This document shows, one piece after another, positions 8,049 to 14,233 of a DNA stretch of 14,233 nt. Made by a program: the position numbers and the translations under genes. Location: positions 1 to 14,233 of the forward strand of contig DASQLD010000592.1 of the NCBI GenBank assembly GCA_035630195.1. The letters run 5' to 3'. The notes beneath the pieces are model-generated. The model searched no databases, was not told the origin of the DNA, and saw nothing but the letters and a program-made list of their open reading frames with translations. This stretch comes from DASQDN01 sp035630195 (lineage in GTDB: Bacteria; Acidobacteriota; Terriglobia; Bryobacterales; Bryobacteraceae). The first letter of the stretch is position 1, and each line of letters starts with the position of its first letter.

Positions 8049-9355
8049 TTCGCAAACAAACCGAGAACAGCCGTGCTCATTGCCTTGACTCCGGTTTGAA
8101 TGGCCGGGCCAGGAAGAGGAGCAAATCGGCTCGAGTGCAAAGAAGGCAACGGCGCCCCTGCACTGAGCTTTTCAGGCGCTACAGTACCCAGCCAAAACAA
8201 ACAAATCGGAAGCTTCTCGGGTGTGCGTCCGAAAACGCCAAAATCCTCTCCACCCATTACCTGGTCCGCAACCAGCACGTGTTCCTTGCCAAGGATACCT
8301 TCCATTGAGCTCACTACGCGCCCTGTCAGCACCGGTTCATTATAGACCGGCGGGATGGATTCCGCCTCGCGGAGTTTCACGACAGGTTGCCTGTTGGGCG
8401 GTACACCGCTGGCCATCGCTACACCATTGGCTATGCGAGTGATGCTGGCTAAGATGCGTTCGCGAATAGCATCGGAGTAGTAACGAACGGTCATCTCAAG
8501 GCGGACCTCGTCGGGGATGATGTTGTGTTTGGTGCCACCATGGATGGAACCCACCGTCACAACAGCAGCATCAACCGCGGGAATTTCGCGGCTGACGATC
8601 GTCTGTAGCGCCAGCACCGTCTGCGATGCTAACACGATGGGATCTTTCGTAGTGTAAGAGTAGGCGCCGTGGCCGCTCACTCCCCTGATGGTCAGATCGA
8701 GGTTGTCGGTTCCCGCCAGTGCGTCGCCGATTCGAACCCGTACCTTGCCGGCCGCGAGGCCGGCATCTGAGTGCAGGGCCAGTATGTAATTCGGTACGGG
8801 AAACCTCTTGAAGATTCCGTCCGCCAGCATCGCTTTCGAGCCGGTGCTGAGCTCTTCCGCCGGTTGACCCACCATCAGGAGAGTACCGCGCCAGTGCTGC
8901 CTCAACTGGCTTAGCAGGCGGGCCGTTCCCACAAAACTAGTCATGTGAATATCGTGCCCGCAGGCGTGCATAACGCCCACTTCTCTGCCCTGGCTATCTT
9001 TGGAACGGACTTGGCTCGCATACGAGAGGCCAGTCTCTTCGATCACAGGAAGGCCGTCCAGGTCCGTGCGGACCATCACAACAGGTCCGTCACCGTTCTT
9101 GAGCACACCGACCAACCCATGGCCACCGATATTGCGCGTGACTGTGTAGCCCGCACCTTCTAGCTCCTTGGCTATCCGCTCAGAAGTCTTGACTTCGTGT
9201 AGCGGCAGCTCTGGATTGAGGTGAAGATGCGTGTATAGCTGCAAGAGAGATGCGCTCTGGCGTTCGGTCAACGATTGAATTTCAGCCATTGGCGTAGCAG
9301 CATGCAAACCTTGCATGGTTATCGCGACGAACAGCGACAGTAGGGAAATCTTCAC
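8045..9355 (-). CDS. Exported M20-family amidohydrolase (M20D, hippurate/IAA-amino-acid hydrolase type)
   Basis: A 436-residue metal-dependent amidohydrolase, expected to hydrolyse an N-acyl amino acid or small peptide amide. The usual M20D motifs appear in order: RTDLDGLP at 96-103, HACGHD at 130-135, QPAEE at 164-168, LHSD around His195, GVSGHGAYS at 225-233 (dimerisation-domain His229), GGTKHNIIPD at 273-282, GGEDFG at 368-373 and LHSSRF at 406-411. By analogy with plant IAA-amino-acid hydrolases, Cys132, His134, Glu168, His195 and His407 would bind two metals and Glu167 would be the general base. Unlike most M20D enzymes it begins with a signal peptide (ISLLSLFVAITMQGLHAA). The start is GTG at 9355, with CAGGT ending 6 bases upstream; the later in-frame ATGs would destroy the signal peptide. 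It lies 15 bp after the receptor gene and overlaps the TPR gene by 4 bases. The exact substrate is unknown. Confidence 0.93.
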   Translation of the reverse strand: MKISLLSLFVAITMQGLHAATPMAEIQSLTERQSASLLQLYTHLHLNPELPLHEVKTSERIAKELEGAGYTVTRNIGGHGLVGVLKNGDGPVVMVRTDLDGLPVIEETGLSYASQVRSKDSQGREVGVMHACGHDIHMTSFVGTARLLSQLRQHWRGTLLMVGQPAEELSTGSKAMLADGIFKRFPVPNYILALHSDAGLAAGKVRVRIGDALAGTDNLDLTIRGVSGHGAYSYTTKDPIVLASQTVLALQTIVSREIPAVDAAVVTVGSIHGGTKHNIIPDEVRLEMTVRYYSDAIRERILASITRIANGVAMASGVPPNRQPVVKLREAESIPPVYNEPVLTGRVVSSMEGILGKEHVLVADQVMGGEDFGVFGRTPEKLPICLFWLGTVAPEKLSAGAPLPSLHSSRFAPLPGPAIQTGVKAMSTAVLGLFAK

Positions 9356-9370
9356 GAAGTTACCTGAGCT

Positions 9371-12300
9371 CTAGAAGTCGAAGCGCAGGCCGAATTGTAT
9401 CTCTCTGGCCGGTGTGGAAGTCGCTGTGATAACTCCAAAGTTCGCTGTACCAAAAGCAACGTTCGGATCAGCGAAGTTGGCGTGATTCAGGGAATTGAAC
9501 AGCTCACCGCGGAATTGGACCCGCTTGGTTTCGCTGATCCTGAAGTCTTTATAAAAGGATACGTCGACGATGGAGATGCCGGGTCCTTCTATAGTTCCAG
9601 TGCCGGCGTTCCCAAACGTGTACTGCTGCGCCCGCCTGAACGCGCTCGTGTTGAAGAACTGTTTCAACATGGCGTCCTTGTTGGCGTGTTCAAAATTGTT
9701 GACAGGGCCGATAATGTCGGGCCTGCTTCCGCCGGCATTTGAATTGTTGACCGAATCTGTTGGTGTTAAGTAGTGGCCAGATTGAAACGACCCTATACCA
9801 CCGAATTTCCATCCTCCGATAATGGCGTTAGCAACGCCATTCGCGCCGCTTCCAAGCCATTTACCCTTCCCAAACGGCAGTTCGTAAACCCAACTCATAG
9901 ACAATATGTGTCGTACATCGAAGGGAGTCGGGCCAGCGTCATCCTTCCAATTTCTCGTATTACGGAATGGAACCTGTCCATTAAATTTGTTTCCTGAGAC
10001 TGAAGTACCAAGGGCCTTCCCGTAGGTGTAAGCGCCCGATAAAAGCAAGCCTTCAGGGCCTAGCTCTCTTTTCACCTTGACCTGCAGCGAATTGTAGTTA
10101 TTTGTCCCCCACGATGGATTTCCCGCCAAGCCCCCGAACTCCGGGTAGGGCGAACGGGATGCAACGGAGCCCGGGCCCGGCAACGGCTGATTGAAGTTGT
10201 AGTCGAGATAAGACTTTCGGCCCGCGTTCCCGACATAGGCTAGCTCGGCGCCTAGCCTGGACGTGAATGAATGACCTAAGCTCATCGAGTATTGGTGAAT
10301 GTAGGGGGTACGGTTTGTATACGCGGTAACAACCCTTCCAGAAATCGACGGGACTGTGGAAGTCTGATAAGGTGCGTTGAACGTGACGGCCGGCACATCC
10401 GGATTGCTGGTGATGGATAGTGACGGAACCCATGGCGGACCGAAGGCCATCGCTTGGGGAACATTCTGAGTCACCCAGTTATAGAACATGCCAAACCCTC
10501 CGCGAAGGACCGTCTTGTTGCTCCCGAAGACTCTCCAGGCGAAGCCAACCCGAGGAGCAAAATCATTTTTGTCCGTAGCCATCACCATGTTGCGTGGCAG
10601 ACCTAGAGAAGCGGCGGATACCGCCCCAGGTGGCGTGCCCGGCAATGTGGGAACGGTGTCGCCGGCAAACACGAACTTCTTGACGCCCAGATCGAACGCA
10701 ACAAACCGATCCTGGGCTTCCGTCATGCGCTGCCAAACTTCATAGCGAAGACCCAGATTAAGAGTGAAGTTGTTACTCACCTTCCAATCATCCTGGACGT
10801 ACCCCATGTACCAGCTCTGCGTAAGATCTTCGACCAGTCTCGCTCCATTGACAGAGCTGCTGGCGACCTGTCCTAGGAGGAAGTCTGCAAATGAATGGTA
10901 CTGATTCCCGGGCGCGCTTACGGCCGCCGTAGTGAAGATCGGACCGAAGTTGATGCCGCCTCTCGTGTTGGCTTCAAAATCGACCTGATTAATCCGGTTT
11001 CGAATGACATCTACGCCAACTTTCCAGCTGTGCTTCCCGGTTACCTTGCTGAAAACATCGGAAAAGATATAGTTCGTATAGGGCTCTCGAACGGGCGCGA
11101 AAGGATCGTCGGCAATGTTCGACCATCCACTGACTGCGATATTCGGTATTCCCGCCTTTTGTCGATCTGGCGGTAATCCCGTAATGCCAGCACCTTGAAA
11201 GAATTCCGGACCAGAGATCTGGCCGCGGCTGCCACCATCTATGAAGAAGCCCTCCTCAGTAGTCTCGTTGTCCGCTGTGCGCTGATATTTGCTGACGCCG
11301 AAATTGAAGGTATTAAGTGCGGACGGTCCGAAAACATGGGTCCAGTTCGAATTCAGGTTGTACCCGCGAAGATCGAGATTCTGTCCAAATCCGGAAATCG
11401 GTAGGATAAGGCCCGGTCGCTGCCAGGGCTCGAGAGCAGAATCAACTTCGCGAGTGAAACGAAAGTTCACGATGTCCTTGTCAGAAAAGTTTCGATCGTA
11501 GCGACCCGAGAACTGGTTGCCGTCTGCCTTGCGGGTGGGGTTTGAAACGAAGTTTCCCGCAATTCCTGGACGCGTAGGATTGGGCCAGAACTGGCTGACA
11601 AATCGGGCCTGCTGTGTGATCCGGTCTTGCGGAATAAGGTTATTCGGAAAGGGTTGGCGCGCGCCGGTAGCACGGTTCAACGTGTTGGGGTCGTAAATGG
11701 TGGCGCCAGTCCCGGTGAAATCTCCGTTCCGGATGGCCGGCGGCGGCACGTTGATGGCTGCTGTGATGCCTCTGGCTTGCCGCTTTCCTTCATAGGCGAG
11801 GAAGAAGAAATCTTTCGTAGATTTGGGTATTCTTCCGCCCATGGTGGCGCCGAACTGATGGCGGCGATACTCCGGAAGCGCTCCCGGCTGGAAGAATGGC
11901 CTTGCGTCCAGGTTGTCGTTGCGCGTAAAGCCAAATGCCGAGCCATGATAGTCGGTACCTCCGCGTTTGGTCACGACATTCACTTGCGCCGCTCCGCTGA
12001 GACCGAACGCAGCATCGTAGGTGTTGGTTTGGATCTTGAACTCCTGAATAGTGTCGATGCTTGGCGAGTAGTTTTGTCGGCCTGCTCCAAACTCCATATT
12101 CAGGATGCCGTCGATCATTGTCGTGTTAGAACCAGGATCGGTTCCATTAGCAGAAAAACTTCCGCCGGACTCGTCATAGAAAGCGGCATTGGCGCTGCTA
12201 CGCTGAACGCCGGGACTCAACAATGCCAAGGAAAGAAACTGGCGGCCGTTGAGCGGTAGTTCCACGATCCTCTTGTTCTCAATGACCTCGCCCACCGTTG

Positions 12301-12691
12301 CGTTCTCACTCACGACAATCTGCGCGGCAGCCTCCACGGTCACCTGCTGCGTGACATCTCCGACTTGCAGCACGATATCGACACGAGCACGCTCGTCCAC
12401 TTGGAGAGTGATTCCCTGGACGGTCTGTGTGTTGAACCCGCGCACCGATGCAGTCACGTTGTATTCGCCCGGCTGCAGATTTGGAGCCGCATACGATCCA
12501 TCGCCGCCAGTCACAACCTTGCGCGCGAGACCAGTTCTTGCATCGGTAATCGTCACTGCAACGTCGGCAACGTATGCGCCGGACGGGTCGGTTATAGTCC
12601 CAACGATAGTGCCCGTGCTGACCTGACCCAGCCCTCCCGATTGGAAAAGCAACAACTGCAAGCTAAGACACAACAAACAGCGCCAGCTCAT
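9371..12691 (-). CDS. Oar-like TonB-dependent receptor with carboxypeptidase-regulatory domain
   Basis: Large outer-membrane protein of 1106 residues. It has a signal peptide (CLLCLSLQLLLFQSGGLG, cleavage near 22), a carboxypeptidase-regulatory/CnaB-like domain at about 27-107 (GTIVGTITDPSGAYVADVAV, then GSYAAPNLQPGEYNV), and a plug domain at about 128-246 (IVELPLNGRQFLSLALLSPG). A long beta-barrel follows, ending in Phe (REIQFGLRFDF), as outer-membrane barrels do. This is the expanded Oar-like family of Acidobacteriota; transport or binding of oligomeric substrates is inferred. The frame extends upstream to a GTG at 12733, but the ATG at 12691 is preceded by a strong AAGGAGT with a 6-base gap and directly precedes the signal peptide, so 12691 is chosen. 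It is the first gene of the receptor-amidohydrolase-TPR operon, which suggests that it handles the amidohydrolase's substrate. No TonB box could be identified. Confidence 0.92.
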   Translation of the reverse strand: MSWRCLLCLSLQLLLFQSGGLGQVSTGTIVGTITDPSGAYVADVAVTITDARTGLARKVVTGGDGSYAAPNLQPGEYNVTASVRGFNTQTVQGITLQVDERARVDIVLQVGDVTQQVTVEAAAQIVVSENATVGEVIENKRIVELPLNGRQFLSLALLSPGVQRSSANAAFYDESGGSFSANGTDPGSNTTMIDGILNMEFGAGRQNYSPSIDTIQEFKIQTNTYDAAFGLSGAAQVNVVTKRGGTDYHGSAFGFTRNDNLDARPFFQPGALPEYRRHQFGATMGGRIPKSTKDFFFLAYEGKRQARGITAAINVPPPAIRNGDFTGTGATIYDPNTLNRATGARQPFPNNLIPQDRITQQARFVSQFWPNPTRPGIAGNFVSNPTRKADGNQFSGRYDRNFSDKDIVNFRFTREVDSALEPWQRPGLILPISGFGQNLDLRGYNLNSNWTHVFGPSALNTFNFGVSKYQRTADNETTEEGFFIDGGSRGQISGPEFFQGAGITGLPPDRQKAGIPNIAVSGWSNIADDPFAPVREPYTNYIFSDVFSKVTGKHSWKVGVDVIRNRINQVDFEANTRGGINFGPIFTTAAVSAPGNQYHSFADFLLGQVASSSVNGARLVEDLTQSWYMGYVQDDWKVSNNFTLNLGLRYEVWQRMTEAQDRFVAFDLGVKKFVFAGDTVPTLPGTPPGAVSAASLGLPRNMVMATDKNDFAPRVGFAWRVFGSNKTVLRGGFGMFYNWVTQNVPQAMAFGPPWVPSLSITSNPDVPAVTFNAPYQTSTVPSISGRVVTAYTNRTPYIHQYSMSLGHSFTSRLGAELAYVGNAGRKSYLDYNFNQPLPGPGSVASRSPYPEFGGLAGNPSWGTNNYNSLQVKVKRELGPEGLLLSGAYTYGKALGTSVSGNKFNGQVPFRNTRNWKDDAGPTPFDVRHILSMSWVYELPFGKGKWLGSGANGVANAIIGGWKFGGIGSFQSGHYLTPTDSVNNSNAGGSRPDIIGPVNNFEHANKDAMLKQFFNTSAFRRAQQYTFGNAGTGTIEGPGISIVDVSFYKDFRISETKRVQFRGELFNSLNHANFADPNVAFGTANFGVITATSTPAREIQFGLRFDF

Positions 12692-12697
12692 TCGGTT

Positions 12698-12704
12698 ACT
12701 CCTT
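12698..12704 (-). promoter_or_regulatory. Strong Shine-Dalgarno of the TonB-dependent receptor
   Basis: The minus strand reads AAGGAGT here, 6 bases before the ATG at 12691. It is the best ribosome-binding site in the window and decides the start in favour of 12691 over the GTG at 12733. Confidence 0.8.
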
Positions 12705-12731
12705 GGGACCGGTTCTTTGCATCGTCGGGCC

Positions 12732-12737
12732 ACTATA
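12732..12737 (-). promoter_or_regulatory. Possible -10 box of the receptor operon
   Basis: The minus strand reads TATAGT, five of six matches to TATAAT, which would give a leader of about 35 bases containing the Shine-Dalgarno. No acceptable -35 hexamer lies 16-18 bp upstream; the inverted repeat occupies that place. This fits an activator-dependent promoter or a chance match. Confidence 0.3.
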
Positions 12738-12738
12738 G

Positions 12739-12764
12739 TACAGATAGGAGTCTAGAGATCTGTA
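12739..12764. repeat. Inverted repeat TACAGAT-N12-ATCTGTA, candidate operator
   Basis: Perfect 7-bp inverted repeat at 12739-12745 and 12758-12764, with centres 19 bp apart, which would place both half-sites on nearly the same helix face. A near copy of the right arm, ATCTGCA, follows at 12770-12776, exactly 12 bp further on. It lies where the -35 region of the receptor operon would be, so a regulator binding here could act on that promoter. Which protein binds, if any, is unknown; the window's own XRE regulator is one candidate. Confidence 0.35.
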
Positions 12765-12863
12765 GGAAGATCTGCAATGTCTACGGGGCATGTTCACCTG
12801 CGAAGGCGGCCCCGCTACCCGCCTTTGCTTCTGTGGGATCGCTGCGGTGGTATTCTCTGACTC

Positions 12864-14233
12864 ATGCGAATCGCGTTGTTGTTTTGGGTGCTTATCCAGA
12901 TGTCCGTCGCGCAAGCTTTCCTGCCGCGGATCGGGATGGGCGGTATTGTTCACGAAACTAACACTTTCAATCCAAGAAAGACTACCGTTGCGGACTTTGA
13001 GGCGGGACTGGGTGGCGCCGATGGGATACTGCGCGGTGAAGCTATTTTGCAGAGACTAGGCAGTTCGAATAACACGGTCGCCGGTTTCGTGGAAGGCGCC
13101 AAGCAGCACGGGCTGGAGTTGTACCCGACCATAATGGCCGGGCCCCAGACGATGGGTAAGGTAACAGATCCAACGTTCGACGCTCTCGCGGGCGAATTGA
13201 CCAACCGGCTGAAGAAAGCTCCCAAGCTAGATGGCATTCTGTTGTTTCTGCACGGAACAATGGTGGCTGAAAGCTATCCCCACGCCGACGCCGAAGTGGT
13301 GCGCCGCGTTCGCCAGGAAATGGGCGACCAGATTCCAATCGTTGTGGTCCATGATTTCCATGCCAACGTTTCTGAAGACATCGTGAAGCTCACGACTGTA
13401 CTAATTACCTACAAAGAATGCCCGCACCTCGACGCCAAAGATCGGGGCGTTCAGGCAGCCAGGATCATCAGTGACGTGGTTAGCGGTAGGGTGAAGCCCG
13501 TTCAGGTTCTCGTTAAACCGCCTATGCTCTATAACATCATCTTCCACAACACCTATGCTGCGCCCTTGAAGCCGATCGTTGACGACAGCAAGCAACTGGA
13601 GTTGAATCCGAAAATCCTGGTGGCGAGCGTTTCGGGTGGATATCAATATGCCGACATTCCGGCAATGGGTCCGAGTGTTGTGGTGGTCACAGATAATGAT
13701 CCCGCCTTGGCCAAGCGAGAAGCGGAAAGGCTTTCCGGGCTGCTTTGGGACCTTCGCAGCAAACTCGAAATGAAGCTCCCCGATCCCGTCGCGGCGGTTA
13801 AGATCGCGATGAACAGTAGTAAGTTCCCTATCACTCTGATGGACACCGGAGACAATATCGGGGGCGGCTCGACCGGGGACAGTACGTTCATCCTAAGTGA
13901 ACTCCTGCGGCAGAAAGCACAGGGTTGGGTGATGACGATTGCGGACGCTGAGGCGACGGCCGCAGCTTACCGGTCCGGTGTGGGACAGCCATTTGACCAG
14001 TTGGTTGGTGGCAAGACCGATACGCTTCATGGCGAAAAGGTGCGGGTTCGTGGGGTGGTTAAGTCGCTCTACGACGGACGATTCATCGAGCCAGCGGTAC
14101 GCCATGGCGGCGGGCGCTACTGGGACATGGGGCTTAGCGCTGTGATTGAAATGGAGGGGTCGACACGCGATTTTCCCAGTTTGCTTCTGCTTACGCCCAA
14201 ACGTGTTATTCCATTCAGCCTCGGACAACTGAC
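12864..14233 (+). CDS. Exported M81-family metallopeptidase (MlrC-like), 3' end outside window
   Basis: Partial gene; 456 codons are present and the frame is open to the edge, close to the family's usual length. The N terminus (RIALLFWVLIQMSVAQA) is a signal peptide, followed by GGIVHETNTFNP (His30, Glu31). Other M81 features are LFLHGTM with His130, HDFHANVS with Asp164 and His166, CPHLDAKDRG with His188, GGYQYADIPAMGPSV, and the C-domain DNIGGGSTGDST from Asp330. The His130/Asp164/His166/His188 spacing matches what I recall of the zinc site of MlrC, the Sphingomonad enzyme that cleaves linearised microcystin and other short peptides. The substrate here is unknown. An in-frame stop at 12858-12860 fixes the start at or after 12864; no good ribosome-binding site precedes it (GGTGG lies 13 bases away). 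It is divergent from the receptor operon, sharing its 172-bp intergenic region. Confidence 0.9.
   Translation, partial: MRIALLFWVLIQMSVAQAFLPRIGMGGIVHETNTFNPRKTTVADFEAGLGGADGILRGEAILQRLGSSNNTVAGFVEGAKQHGLELYPTIMAGPQTMGKVTDPTFDALAGELTNRLKKAPKLDGILLFLHGTMVAESYPHADAEVVRRVRQEMGDQIPIVVVHDFHANVSEDIVKLTTVLITYKECPHLDAKDRGVQAARIISDVVSGRVKPVQVLVKPPMLYNIIFHNTYAAPLKPIVDDSKQLELNPKILVASVSGGYQYADIPAMGPSVVVVTDNDPALAKREAERLSGLLWDLRSKLEMKLPDPVAAVKIAMNSSKFPITLMDTGDNIGGGSTGDSTFILSELLRQKAQGWVMTIADAEATAAAYRSGVGQPFDQLVGGKTDTLHGEKVRVRGVVKSLYDGRFIEPAVRHGGGRYWDMGLSAVIEMEGSTRDFPSLLLLTPKRVIPFSLGQL

Larger units (their letters stand above)
12692..12863. promoter_or_regulatory. Divergent intergenic region between receptor operon and M81 gene
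   Basis: This 172-bp stretch separates two divergent starts and should hold promoters for both. On the minus strand it contains the receptor's AAGGAGT and, about 40 bp from the receptor start, a TATAGT that could be a -10 box. Around 12739-12776 lies a cluster of related 7-mers, described separately. For the M81 gene only a weak TATTCT (12851-12856) is seen, too close to the ATG to be convincing. No RNA gene or small open reading frame stands out. Confidence 0.6.

Noticed and set aside
7742..8308. 188-codon plus-strand open frame across the TPR/M20 junction
   Set aside because: It is antisense to two genes with clear family motifs; its composition looks like a shadow.
8746..8765. Hairpin TGCCGGC-N6-GCCGGCA
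   Set aside because: It lies in the middle of the M20 coding region (an Ala-Ala-Gly stretch) with no T-run, so it is not a terminator.
11627..12259. 210-codon plus-strand open frame inside the receptor gene
   Set aside because: It is antisense to a well-supported gene, resembles no family I recognise, and has no domain or ribosome-binding site; it is a shadow frame.
12692..12733. GTG start at 12733 for the TonB-dependent receptor
   Set aside because: The ATG at 12691 has a strong AAGGAGT at correct spacing and starts directly at the signal peptide.
5301..14233. Microcystin-degradation (mlr) cluster
   Set aside because: Only an MlrC-like M81 enzyme is present; no MlrA-type CAAX protease, MlrB-type beta-lactamase-like hydrolase or MlrD-type transporter is seen.

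Overview
The window looks like chromosomal DNA of an Acidobacteriota member, most likely the Bryobacterales/Solibacter group. This is inferred from gene content. A DUF1501 protein paired with a PSCyt/DUF1549/DUF1553 cytochrome-like protein is typical of Planctomycetes, Verrucomicrobia and Solibacter-like Acidobacteriota. Very large Oar-like TonB-dependent receptors with an N-terminal carboxypeptidase-regulatory domain are a hallmark of Acidobacteriota. No rRNA, tRNA, mobile element or CRISPR array is visible, and no gene looks broken.

Layout. (1) 22-7154, plus strand: an XRE-family regulator with an MmyB-like ligand-binding domain, then a Tat-exported DUF1501 protein, a 961-residue protein with two cytochrome domains plus DUF1549/DUF1553, and an exported CocE/NonD-type serine hydrolase. 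Gaps are 18, 1 and 7 bp, so this reads as one operon. (2) 12691-7167, minus strand: an Oar-like TonB-dependent receptor, an exported M20 amidohydrolase and an exported TPR protein. The gaps are 15 bp and a 3-bp GTGA overlap, so this is a second operon, convergent with the first across 12 bp. (3) 12864 to the window end, plus strand: an exported M81 (MlrC-like) metallopeptidase, divergent from the receptor operon and cut by the window edge.

Seven of the eight genes carry an export signal; only the regulator is cytoplasmic. Three are hydrolases acting on amide, peptide or ester bonds (S15-like/CocE, M20, M81), and one is an outer-membrane receptor. The simplest reading is an envelope-located module for taking up and hydrolysing small peptides, N-acyl amino acids or esters. 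The DUF1501/DUF1553 pair, whose function is unknown, is wired into the same operon as one of the hydrolases.

The 172-bp divergent region holds an inverted repeat (TACAGAT-N12-ATCTGTA) next to a possible -10 box of the receptor operon. A related word lies in the 18-bp gap between the regulator and the DUF1501 gene. This hints at shared control, but the evidence is weak.
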